From: an uncultured Woeseia sp.
GTDB lineage: Bacteria; Pseudomonadota; Gammaproteobacteria; Steroidobacterales; Woeseiaceae
Length of the DNA stretch: 22,707 nt
Assembly (NCBI GenBank): GCA_937925605.1
Contig: CALALV010000045.1
Span: 1-22,707, forward strand
Direction: 5' to 3'
Position 1 is the first letter of the stretch, and each line of letters opens with the position of its first letter. This document shows, one piece after another, positions 1 to 7,394 of this stretch. The position numbers and the translations under genes were made by a program. The notes beneath the pieces were generated by a model. That model worked only from the letters and a program-made list of their open reading frames with translations. It was not told the DNA's origin and ran no database searches.

Positions 1-178
<178 letters not shown>

Positions 179-295
179 CGTCACTTACCCAAAAAGACCT
201 GGAATCGTTCGTCGGCCGCGCGCCGCGGGTCATGGTCGCGGCGGGCGTCGAGGTCCTCAGTCGGGATCGAATTTCGGCGGAAACTGCCAGTGACG

Positions 296-313
296 GGGAA
301 CGGCGACGTTCCC
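296..313 (-). promoter_or_regulatory. Hairpin in the riboswitch expression platform
   Basis: A perfect 6-bp inverted repeat (GGGAAC, loop GTCGCC, GTTCCC) follows the GEMM aptamer on the same strand. A second hairpin, GGGTG/CACCC at 329-314, lies between them. There is no U-run, so neither is a standard intrinsic terminator; they may form an alternative fold or a pause. Confidence 0.4.
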
Positions 314-336
314 GGGTGACGGTGCACCCTCATGTT

Positions 337-413
337 TGGCAACCCCGCTGTCGTAGGAATCCCCTTAGACCGGTGGCTTTGCGTCCCTGCCTTTCGACAG
401 GTTTGCCTTTGTC
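337..413 (-). ncRNA. Cyclic di-GMP-I (GEMM) riboswitch
   Basis: On the minus strand this segment carries the hallmark GEMM-I elements in order: GGCAAACC (about 407-400), a GAAA tetraloop in CTGTCGAAAGGCAG, the conserved GGGACGCAAAGCC (388-376), then CCGGTCTAAGG, and finally the second-helix signature CAGCGGGGTTGCC (350-338). These match the class I c-di-GMP aptamer, including the tetraloop and the tetraloop-receptor-like helix. Downstream, minus-strand hairpins at 329-314 and 313-296 could form the expression platform. Neither is followed by a U-tract, so the control mechanism is unclear. The element lies about 160 nt upstream of the lipoprotein start at 178 and is co-oriented with it, so it most likely sets that gene's expression according to c-di-GMP level. 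Confidence 0.88.
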
Positions 414-902
414 ATCAGGAAATCATGAAAACCAACTTCAATACCCCAAGCAAGGACCAGCTGCCCGTTTCGTGACCCGGTTCACAGTTCGTCCGTAACC
501 GGCTGGTGGCCGGGCCGGACGCCTGGGCGCGGATCGCGGCGGTGGAGCGGGTGCGGGTCGCGGCAGGCGCGGCACGGTGCCGGCTCGCCGTCCCGCGGCT
601 CCGACCGCAGGCATCGGTGGCACATAAGCAAGTCACGTGCCAGTTTATGTCAAAATGATTCAAAACAAACACTTACTGAGCTACCGGTCGGTTTCCGCGC
701 CGATTCCGGCATCCCGGCGCCCGGATTCGCCGCCTGCAACGTCGCAATTACCCCACAAACAGCTGCGGAGGCGGCTGAGACCTGCTCTCCAAGTTATTGA
801 AGTCATTCCAGAACATGCCTGTCGCCGATTGGCGACGGGGCTGCGCGGGCGGGCCCAGCTGCTACACTCGTCGCCCCCGTCGCACCGCAGGAAACCGCTG
901 CC
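414..902. other. Intergenic stretch upstream of the riboswitch and of the DUF6065-type gene
   Basis: I see no convincing gene here. An ATG at 425 has a GGAAA in front but runs only 16 codons to a stop. The next part (about 487-600) has coding-like third-position GC in the same frame and could be a decayed gene remnant, but I recognise no family. The region should hold the minus-strand promoter of the riboswitch transcript and the plus-strand promoter of the gene starting at 903. For the latter, a TACACT hexamer at 863-868 is a possible -10, without a clear -35. A perfect inverted repeat GTCGCC-GATT-GGCGAC lies at 821-836. A short AT-rich patch is at about 640-680. Confidence 0.5.
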
Positions 903-1643
903 TTGAAGGACAAGCTACAGATCACGGCCTACGAGGTCGTCGAGCAGCCGATGGCGCTCCGGACCGCCCAGCGCAACCGCGACTGGATCGACGAGTTGCC
1001 GGAGCGTTTCGCCTATCGCTGCCTGCCGCTGACGATGGCCAACCAGGTGGGCTGGGAGCTGCTGAACCCGGTTCCGTTCACGGCGCGCTGGAACGGCAAG
1101 CCCGGCCTCGATGCCATCGATATCCGCTTCGACGGCGAGCCGTCGCCGTTGGTCGGCTCGCACTTCGGTAACGGTGTCCTGACCTTCACCCTCGGCTACC
1201 TGTTCCGGACGACCAAGGCGCACAACCTGTGGGTCAAGGGTCCCCCGAACCGCCCGAAGGACGGCATCGCGCCGCTCGAGGGCATCATAGAGACCGACTG
1301 GGCCCCGTTCACGTTCACGATGAACTGGCAGATCACGCGTCGCAAGCACAAGGTCCGATTCGAAGCGGACGAACCGGTCTGCGTCGTCATGCCGTATCCG
1401 CGGCACTACGCGCGCAAGTTCGACGCCCGGCAGCTGCCGCTCAATTCCGACGCGAAGCTCTACCAGCAGTACGTCGACTGGCGCAATGACCGCCTGGCGT
1501 TCAACGAGGCGCTGAAGGAGGAGGGCTCCGAGGCCCGCAAGCAGGGCTGGCAGCGCAAGTACATGACCGGGCGCGACATGGAGGACCGGGTATTCGCCGG
1601 CCACGAGACCAAGGTGAGAATGCAGGAGTTCCGCCGCCGCTGA
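903..1643 (+). CDS. DUF6065 family protein (function unknown)
   Basis: This encodes a 246-residue soluble protein from a TTG start that has an AGGAAA ribosome binding site 9 nt upstream. No signal peptide or membrane segment is visible. The motif TMANQVGWELLNPVPFTARW (about residues 43-62), the central FGNGVLTFTLGYLFRT stretch and a Lys/Arg-rich C-terminal tail are what I associate with the DUF6065 family, which has no established biochemical role that I know of. The gene is monocistronic as far as can be seen, 194 nt before a PEP-CTERM gene that has its own promoter. Coding use matches the high-GC neighbours. The coding call is strong; the family name is from memory. Confidence 0.7.
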   Translation: MKDKLQITAYEVVEQPMALRTAQRNRDWIDELPERFAYRCLPLTMANQVGWELLNPVPFTARWNGKPGLDAIDIRFDGEPSPLVGSHFGNGVLTFTLGYLFRTTKAHNLWVKGPPNRPKDGIAPLEGIIETDWAPFTFTMNWQITRRKHKVRFEADEPVCVVMPYPRHYARKFDARQLPLNSDAKLYQQYVDWRNDRLAFNEALKEEGSEARKQGWQRKYMTGRDMEDRVFAGHETKVRMQEFRRR

Positions 1644-1652
1644 GCCCTGCAG

Positions 1653-1673
1653 GGTGTCGACAAGCTTTACACC
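1653..1673 (+). promoter_or_regulatory. Candidate activator-binding inverted repeat
   Basis: GGTGT-N11-ACACC lies about 50-70 nt upstream of the sigma-54-like promoter and contains the 8-bp palindrome TGTCGACA (1655-1662). The position fits an enhancer site for a sigma-54 activator such as PrsR of the PEP-CTERM system. That link is inference. Confidence 0.3.
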
Positions 1674-1691
1674 GGCGAGAGCGTGGGATTA

Positions 1692-1704
1692 CAAGTTATT
1701 GTTT
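1692..1704 (+). promoter_or_regulatory. Candidate IHF site
   Basis: CAAGTTATTGTTT matches the IHF consensus (reverse form YAANNNNTTGATW) with one mismatch, next to a T-rich patch and about 20 nt upstream of the sigma-54-like promoter. IHF bending between an enhancer and a sigma-54 promoter is common. The site is predicted only. Confidence 0.35.
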
Positions 1705-1722
1705 TTTCATCGTGTTTTTCGC

Positions 1723-1738
1723 TGGCACGACTCTTGTA
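1723..1738 (+). promoter_or_regulatory. Sigma-54 (RpoN) type promoter of the PEP-CTERM gene
   Basis: TGGCACGACTCTTGTA fits the -24/-12 consensus TGGCACGN4TTGCW with one mismatch (T for C in the -12 element) and correct spacing. It lies 100 nt upstream of the PEP-CTERM start codon. RpoN-dependent control of PEP-CTERM genes through PrsK/PrsR is established in other exosortase bacteria, which supports the call. Confidence 0.75.
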
Positions 1739-1837
1739 TTAGCAAACTCGACATATAACGGAGCGCGGACCTCGCCAACCGGCCGGTCCGGAAACCCGCA
1801 AGGGCTGCCCCTCCCGACTTCAGCAGCAGGAAGGATA

Positions 1838-2416
1838 ATGAAAACAAAAGCTACCCTGGCACTGATCGCATTCGGCCTGATGAGCTCGGTCGCGTCCGCG
1901 GACGTGATTCTCTGCTACAACACCGAGATGAATCACATGGGTGCGGACGATTCCACCGTCAACGCCTGTCTCGCCGGCGGCGCCGGCAACATCAGCGGCG
2001 ACGCGACCGGCCGGCGGGCCGATCCGTTCATGACCGGCGTCGGTACGGACTACTTCCACATCACGAAGAGCGACGACCGCAACGTGTTCTACGGCCTGTC
2101 GTTTACGCAGACCGGCTCGACCGGCACGTTCAGCATCGACCCGACGTTCTGGGAAGACTGGGCGGACGCCGCGATCGGCTTCAAGTTCGGCACCGGCGGC
2201 CAGCCGGACAGCTGGTTCGTCTACAGCCTGATCGACGGCGTCACCAGCGGCACCTGGGACTTCTTCAACGTCTTCGGGCGCGGCGGTGGCCTGTCGCACA
2301 TCAACCTGTACGCGGCCACGAAGGTGCCCGAGCCGTCCGCGCTCGGCCTGTTCGGCCTCGGCCTGCTGGTCATCGGCATGGCGGCGCGGCGTCGCCGGGC
2401 TCGCCTCGACGGCTAG
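1838..2416 (+). CDS. PEP-CTERM sorting domain protein
   Basis: This is a 192-residue exported protein. The ATG at 1838 is chosen over an upstream in-frame start because it has a strong AGGAAGGA site and begins a proper signal peptide (MKTKATLALIAFGLMSSVASA, cleavage near residue 21). The mature part is rich in Gly, Thr, Asp and aromatic residues and matches no domain I know. The C-terminus is a textbook PEP-CTERM: VPEPSALGLFGLGLLVIGMA followed by an Arg-rich tail. That signal is recognised by exosortase A (EpsH), which processes the protein for surface or matrix attachment. No exosortase gene is in the window, so it must be elsewhere. The gene has its own sigma-54-like promoter and a strong terminator, so it is a single-gene transcript. 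Confidence 0.92.
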   Translation: MKTKATLALIAFGLMSSVASADVILCYNTEMNHMGADDSTVNACLAGGAGNISGDATGRRADPFMTGVGTDYFHITKSDDRNVFYGLSFTQTGSTGTFSIDPTFWEDWADAAIGFKFGTGGQPDSWFVYSLIDGVTSGTWDFFNVFGRGGGLSHINLYAATKVPEPSALGLFGLGLLVIGMAARRRRARLDG

Positions 2417-2450
2417 CGCCGACCGACCCCGTAAGGGAGTACTGAAAACG

Positions 2451-2488
2451 ACCGCCGCCGGGCGCGCACCCGGCGGCGGTTTTTTTTT
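2451..2488 (+). terminator. Intrinsic terminator after the PEP-CTERM gene
   Basis: A perfect 12-bp GC-rich stem (2451-2462 with 2469-2480, loop CGCGCA) is followed by a run of nine T residues. It begins 35 nt after the stop codon. The T-run favours termination of the plus-strand transcript; the facing O-ligase gene ends 17 nt further right. Confidence 0.93.
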
Positions 2489-2504
2489 GTCTCCCGATAC
2501 GGTT

Positions 2505-3989
2505 CTAGCGCACGGGATACGTGAGGTTGCTTGATCCCGAACCGGATTTCGTGCCGTCCGACACCGACTCGCGGCGTGCGCGCGAACGCGGTGCGGCCGG
2601 TGCAGGCTCCTTTGGCGTCAGCAGGGCCAGGCTCAGCCCGATGACGATCCAGTACAAGGTTGCACCCTGCGTCGGGTAGAAGGATTGCGAGCCGAGCGAC
2701 GCCGTCATGTTCACGACCAGGAAGGCGACTGCCATCGACGCGACCACGTACCGGGTGTTGGTCGAGGGCTCCGCGAATTCCTTCGCCGCTATTCGGAACA
2801 GCTTCCAGTAGAACAGCCCGACGATCACGAGACCGATGAAGCCGGTATCGATGAACAGCTGCAGGAAGGCATTGTGCGGGTGACCGAAGCTTGTTATCCC
2901 GTAATTTTCTTCCAGCGCCGCGACGATGCCCGTGCGCTGCATCGCTTCGCGGCCGTGGCCGATGAGCGGTTTTTCCATCGCCTTGTCGATGACCAGGGGC
3001 CAGACGACGATACGGCCGGAGGTGATCGCATAGTTGTCGCGGCCACTGTCGTCGATCGCACCCATCTCGGCGCGGCGCTGCGCCTGTTCGACGTTCTCGT
3101 TACCGCTGAATCCCTGCGTCAGGCGATCCTGCAGCCCGGGAATCAGCGCGAGCGCAAGGATCGCGAAGACCGGGACCAGGAACAGGATCTTGCGCCAGCG
3201 CAGGAAACCCATGACGAAGGCGCCGGCGGCCCAGCTGACCATGCCGGCGCGGCCGCCCGTCGCGACCATGGCGATCGTGCAGAGCCCGAAGCCGCCAATG
3301 GAAATCAGCTTGCGGAACTCCGTCTTGAGAATCGGCTGCGAGGCGAGAAACGCCCAGGACACGCTGGCCATGATGGCCGCGAGATCCACGCGGTGATAGC
3401 CGAGGTCTCGATCCAGCACCCGCAGAGCGCGCTCGGCGAGGTCGTCGGCGCCGGTCAGGCCCGGCAGCATCTTGGATATCACCTGCATGCCGAGCAGCGC
3501 GCCGGTGATCAGCACGCCGGTCAGCGCGAGGCGTACGTGCTGCTCGCTGCGGGCGCCGACGCTGATCAGCAGGCCGACGAGCAGCCACTTGAAGGTATTG
3601 AAGACCTCGTTCTTCAGCAGGTCGCCGAGTCCGGTAACCTCGCGACCCGCAAGCAGGTAGGCATATTGCAACGACTCGAGGTCCATCGCCATGCGTATCG
3701 TCGAAACGACGATAACGACCATGTACAGGACGAACAAGCGGGTCATCGTCCGGTTCGCGTTCCAGTGCGAGCCGTCGTGCCGCCGCTGGACCAGCCAGCA
3801 CAGCAGGATGATGCCGAGCAGGATATTGAACGGATTCAGGCCGCCGATGCCGAGCATCGTGCGCGGCATGTCGGGACGCTCGAGCACGGCGAGCAGCGGC
3901 AGCATGAAGCACAGGCCGCGATACCAGTTCTTGAACGACATGCCGGCGATGATCAGCATCGCTATGACGAGCAGGCTGTAGCGAATCAC
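2505..3989 (-). CDS. O-antigen ligase/polymerase-like membrane protein, exosortase A-associated type
   Basis: This is a polytopic inner-membrane protein of about 494 residues with roughly ten or more hydrophobic segments. In its C-terminal third it has the Wzy_C/O-antigen ligase loop, seen as GHGREAMQR, then SFGHPHNAFLQLFIDTGFIG with the conserved His and Asn. The family joins or polymerises lipid-linked glycans on the periplasmic face. The version found in exosortase A genomes is annotated as a probable O-glycosylation ligase. I chose the GTG at 3989, just before the first membrane segment (IRYSLLVIAMLIIAGMSF). The frame stays open further upstream, but that extension is low-complexity, lacks hydrophobicity and runs into the divergent sulfotransferase. 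The start is uncertain because no strong ribosome site is visible. The C-terminal tail is Arg/Ser-rich and cytoplasmic-looking. Confidence 0.82.
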   Translation of the reverse strand: MIRYSLLVIAMLIIAGMSFKNWYRGLCFMLPLLAVLERPDMPRTMLGIGGLNPFNILLGIILLCWLVQRRHDGSHWNANRTMTRLFVLYMVVIVVSTIRMAMDLESLQYAYLLAGREVTGLGDLLKNEVFNTFKWLLVGLLISVGARSEQHVRLALTGVLITGALLGMQVISKMLPGLTGADDLAERALRVLDRDLGYHRVDLAAIMASVSWAFLASQPILKTEFRKLISIGGFGLCTIAMVATGGRAGMVSWAAGAFVMGFLRWRKILFLVPVFAILALALIPGLQDRLTQGFSGNENVEQAQRRAEMGAIDDSGRDNYAITSGRIVVWPLVIDKAMEKPLIGHGREAMQRTGIVAALEENYGITSFGHPHNAFLQLFIDTGFIGLVIVGLFYWKLFRIAAKEFAEPSTNTRYVVASMAVAFLVVNMTASLGSQSFYPTQGATLYWIVIGLSLALLTPKEPAPAAPRSRARRESVSDGTKSGSGSSNLTYPVR

Positions 3990-4049
3990 GGCATGGTCCG
4001 GTCGGCTGGGAGTCCGTTCGAAGGATAAGCGCGGGGCGTCGCCGCCTCG

Positions 4050-4063
4050 GTGACCGGGGTCAC
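4050..4063. promoter_or_regulatory. Candidate operator, perfect inverted repeat in a divergent promoter region
   Basis: GTGACC-GG-GGTCAC lies in the 162-nt gap between the divergent O-ligase and sulfotransferase genes. A possible plus-strand -10, TATAGT, sits at 4081-4086. The arrangement would allow one regulator to control both directions, but no regulator gene is nearby. Confidence 0.35.
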
Positions 4064-4151
4064 TGTTATCGAGGGCAAAGTATAGTAAATTCGCGGACCT
4101 CGAACGAACCCGCTCGCGCGCAGCGAACACAGCCGGCATCACAACAAGCTT

Positions 4152-5213
4152 ATGACAACAACGCCGACCGCGTCGCAGCCCGCCGCGCGACAGCCTGTCT
4201 ACGTGTACATCGCGGGTCGTGGCCACTCCGGATCGACCCTGCTCACGCTGCTACTTGCGCGGCATCCGCGCGTCGCCGCGGTGGGCGAGCTGTCGCTGCT
4301 GCCGCTGCAGATCGCGCGCGACGGCGACGGCACGCGCTGGGTGGGCCAGTGCGGCTGTGGCGAGCGGCCCCTCGATTGCCCGGTCTGGGGCAGCCTGCTG
4401 GCGGAGGTCGGACGCGACGAGGGCGTCGATTTCGCGCGCACGCCGTTTCGCTGGCGCATCTCCGACGTCGGAATGGAAGAGGAGTATCGCGGCCGGGCCC
4501 TGCTGCGCGCACCGCTGGTCCTGCTGCGCAACCGGCTGTGGCGGCTCCTGCGTTACGTCCAGTACCAGTGGCCGCGCAGCCTCGGGCCGCTGCTGGCCTG
4601 GTACCGGCCGCAGGCGGCCTGGGCGGCCCGCCGCAGCCGGCTCGCGGCGCGGCTCGCGGCACACTACGACGTGGACGCGATCGTCGACGCCTCGAAAGAC
4701 CCCCTCGACATGCTCGACCTGTGCCGGCACGCGACGCTGCCCGTGCGCATCGTGTTCCTGACCCGCGACGCGCGCGGCAACGTCTGGTCGATGCTCAGGC
4801 GTCGCGTCGCGCACGGACTGTCGCGCGACGACGCGGTCGCGCCGGCGGCGCGCGAATGGAAAAAGGTAAACGGGCGCATCTGGCGCCTGTTCCGGCGTGT
4901 GCCCGCGGACAGCCGCATGCACATCCGCTACGAGGATCTTTGCCGTGACCCGGAACGGACGATGGCGCGCCTGTTCGATTTCATCGGACTCGGCGCGGCC
5001 GACGTGATCAGCGCGACGGGCGAGGCGCATGCCGCGGCCGCTTCGACGCACACGATCGGCGGCAACAAGATCCGTTTCACCGGCAAGCCGCTCGAGGTGC
5101 GCGAGGACGTCGCCTGGCAGAGCAACCTGACCCGTGACGAGCTGACGGTCATCGACGAGGTGGCGGGCGGCCTGTCGCGGGCGCTCGGCTACGAACGCCC
5201 GGCGGGGGGCTGA
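4152..5213 (+). CDS. Sulfotransferase family protein (PAPS-dependent)
   Basis: This is a 353-residue protein. Near the N-terminus is the 5'-phosphosulfate-binding loop GRGHSGSTLL (residues 22-31). Near the middle is the 3'-phosphate-binding stretch LTRDARGNVWSML with Arg and Ser in the usual places. Further on, HIRYEDLCRDPERTMARLFDFIGL is a typical C-terminal sulfotransferase block. The enzyme should transfer sulfate from PAPS to a hydroxyl or amino group, here probably on a sugar of the exopolysaccharide, given the O-ligase and heparinase neighbours. The ATG at 4152 lacks a clear Shine-Dalgarno site, but the P-loop position fits the family. The stop is 4 nt before the heparinase start, so the two are almost certainly co-transcribed. 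The acceptor is unknown. Confidence 0.87.
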   Translation: MTTTPTASQPAARQPVYVYIAGRGHSGSTLLTLLLARHPRVAAVGELSLLPLQIARDGDGTRWVGQCGCGERPLDCPVWGSLLAEVGRDEGVDFARTPFRWRISDVGMEEEYRGRALLRAPLVLLRNRLWRLLRYVQYQWPRSLGPLLAWYRPQAAWAARRSRLAARLAAHYDVDAIVDASKDPLDMLDLCRHATLPVRIVFLTRDARGNVWSMLRRRVAHGLSRDDAVAPAAREWKKVNGRIWRLFRRVPADSRMHIRYEDLCRDPERTMARLFDFIGLGAADVISATGEAHAAAASTHTIGGNKIRFTGKPLEVREDVAWQSNLTRDELTVIDEVAGGLSRALGYERPAGG

Positions 5214-5217
5214 GCGC

Positions 5218-7206
5218 ATGCAGTCGCCTTCCTGGTACCTGCACCGGCTGCGCTCGATGAGTCCCGCCGAGGTGCTGTGGCGCGTCCGGCGGATGCTGTC
5301 CGCCAACCTCGACCTGCTGCGGATTCCCGCCGGTTTCTACCCGCGGCTGCGCGTTCAGCCCGAGCACCGCGCGCCGGCCTTCCGACTGTCGGCCGACGAC
5401 GGCCGCTACGCCGCGGAACAGGGCGATGCGCCGTTCGACGCCTGGTCGCGGCGCCTGCGCCGCCAGGCCGATGCCATCTGCGAGAATCGCCTGAGCTTCT
5501 TCGACCTGGAGGACTGCTTCCTCGGAGACCCGGTGGACTGGCACCGCGATTTCTCCGCCGGAAGAGCCGCGCCGCGCGGGCTCTCCGACCTGATCGACTA
5601 CCGTGACTTCGAGAACAGCGGCGACTGCAAGCTGGTCTGGGAACCGAACCGCCATCACCAGCTCGTCGTGCTGGGGCGCGCGTGGCGGGCGACCGGCGAG
5701 CTGCGCTACGCCGAGAAAGCGGTCGAGCTGTGGGACAGCTGGCTGGACGCGAACCCGTTCGGCTACGGCATGAACTGGAAGAGCCCGCTCGAAATCGGCA
5801 TCCGGCTGATCAACTGGGCGTGGGCGTACGACCTGCTGCGCGATGCGCCGTTCGCGGACGACGGCCGGCTGGACCGGCTGCTCGAGGCGACCTGGCTGTC
5901 CGCGTGGGAGGTGCAGCGGAAATACTCGCGTGGCTCGTCGGCCAACAACCACCTGATCGGCGAGGCGGCCGGCGTCTACATCGCCTGCAGCTATTTCGCG
6001 GCGATGCCGAACGCGAGTCGCTGGCGCGACGAGGCGGCGGACATCCTCGAACGCGAGATCCTCGCGCAGAGCTTTGCCGACGGCTGCACCCGCGAACATG
6101 CGTTCGGCTACCAGTTTTTCGTGATCCAGTTCTTCACGCTGTGCCTGCTGGCGGGCGAGGGCGGCCAGCGGCCGTTCTCGCGGGCCTACCGCGAGCGCCT
6201 GCATGCCCTGTACCGCTTTCTCGCGCAGCTCAGCGCGGACACGGGCCGGCCGCCGAACGCGGGCGACGCCGACGACGGCTACGTCCTGGACCTCGGCGAA
6301 CGCCCGGCCTCGGCGCGCGAACTGCTGAGCGTGGGCGCCTGCCTGTTCGACGACGACGAACTGGCGCTCGCCGCGGCTTCCGAGTCCGCCTACTGGCTGC
6401 TGGGCACGACGGGGCCGGGTACGGCCGCACCCGCGCCGCGAACCAGCCGTGCCTGGAAGGAGTCCGGCTACTTCCTGCTGCGCGCCGGCGGCGCCGGAGG
6501 ACGCCCGCCCGTGCGCGTGTTCTTCGACTGCGCCGAGCTGGGCTTCGGCCAGATCGCCGCGCACGGCCACGCGGACTGCCTCGCGTTCACGCTGGCCGTC
6601 GACGGCGAGGAGCTGCTCGTCGACCCGGGCACCTACGACTACTTCACCTACCCGGAATGGCGAAACTACTTCCGCTCGACGGCGGCCCACAACACGCTGG
6701 GCGTCGACGGCCGCGACCAGTCCGAATCGCTCGGCCCGTTCCTGTGGGGCCGGCGTGCCGAGGCGCGCCTGCTCGATTGGCAGGAAACTGAGGACGCCGT
6801 CATTGTCGCCGGAGAGCACGACGGCTACCGGCGCTTGCCGGACCCGGTCACGCACCGGCGGGAACTGACGCTCGCGAGCGACGGCAGCCATGTCGAAATT
6901 CTTGACACGGTGCTCGCCGCGGGCGCGCACGAGCTGCGGTTGTGCTTCCACGTCGCGGACGGCTGCGAGGTCCTGGAAGCCGGCAACGGCGCGGTTAGCG
7001 TGACGCATGGCCGCACGGTACTTGCCTTGCGCTGCGCAGAAGGCACACTTGAGCTTGTCCGGGCCCGCGAGGGCAGGCCGACGGGCTGGATCAGCCCGGG
7101 CTACCATCGCAAGCGGCCCGGAACTTGCATTGCATGGAACATCCGCCATTCGGGGCAGGCGGCGATAAGAACGCGGATTGACATAAGCCGCACGGACGAG
7201 GAATAG
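5218..7206 (+). CDS. Heparinase II/III family polysaccharide lyase-like protein
   Basis: This is a 662-residue protein with the two-part layout of the family. An N-terminal alpha/alpha toroid holds NPFGYGMNWKSPLEIGIRL and the conserved SSANNHLIGEAAGVY (about residues 240-254). A C-terminal beta-sandwich begins near residue 430 and contains the signature HGHADCLAFTLAVDG and LLVDPGTYDY followed by WRNYFRSTAAHNTLGVDG. The family cleaves uronic-acid-containing polysaccharides by beta-elimination. Members inside exopolysaccharide clusters probably trim or recycle the polymer, although some may have synthetic roles. No signal peptide is seen: the N-terminus (MQSPSWYLHRLRSMSPAEVL) is amphipathic, as in other cluster-encoded members. 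The 4-nt gap from the sulfotransferase suggests coordinated handling of a sulfated glycan. Confidence 0.88.
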   Translation: MQSPSWYLHRLRSMSPAEVLWRVRRMLSANLDLLRIPAGFYPRLRVQPEHRAPAFRLSADDGRYAAEQGDAPFDAWSRRLRRQADAICENRLSFFDLEDCFLGDPVDWHRDFSAGRAAPRGLSDLIDYRDFENSGDCKLVWEPNRHHQLVVLGRAWRATGELRYAEKAVELWDSWLDANPFGYGMNWKSPLEIGIRLINWAWAYDLLRDAPFADDGRLDRLLEATWLSAWEVQRKYSRGSSANNHLIGEAAGVYIACSYFAAMPNASRWRDEAADILEREILAQSFADGCTREHAFGYQFFVIQFFTLCLLAGEGGQRPFSRAYRERLHALYRFLAQLSADTGRPPNAGDADDGYVLDLGERPASARELLSVGACLFDDDELALAAASESAYWLLGTTGPGTAAPAPRTSRAWKESGYFLLRAGGAGGRPPVRVFFDCAELGFGQIAAHGHADCLAFTLAVDGEELLVDPGTYDYFTYPEWRNYFRSTAAHNTLGVDGRDQSESLGPFLWGRRAEARLLDWQETEDAVIVAGEHDGYRRLPDPVTHRRELTLASDGSHVEILDTVLAAGAHELRLCFHVADGCEVLEAGNGAVSVTHGRTVLALRCAEGTLELVRAREGRPTGWISPGYHRKRPGTCIAWNIRHSGQAAIRTRIDISRTDEE

Positions 7207-7394
7207 CAAGGCAGGCCGGGGCGGATTCCGGCAAACCGAGGCAGGGCACGCACTGTGACGCGATGCCCGTGCCCGGCTGAGACCTGCGTCCTGTCACGCA
7301 TCGCACGCGGCCAGTAACATGGCCTCTTTGCGCGGACAGGCGTCGCTCCCGGCCGGACGTCCGTTCGCGCCCCGTGGCCACCCGACTGAGACCG

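Noticed and set aside
425..475. A 16-codon frame beginning MKTNFNTPSKDQLPVS, with GGAAA before the ATG
   Set aside because: Too short, with no conserved context, and it lies next to the riboswitch on the opposite strand. Not called as a gene.
5149..7209. Long minus-strand open frame opposite the heparinase gene, and similar long frames opposite the ligase and dehydrogenase genes
   Set aside because: High-GC codon bias leaves the antisense frame open. The translations are low-complexity and Arg/Val-rich with no domain, while the other strand encodes recognised proteins.
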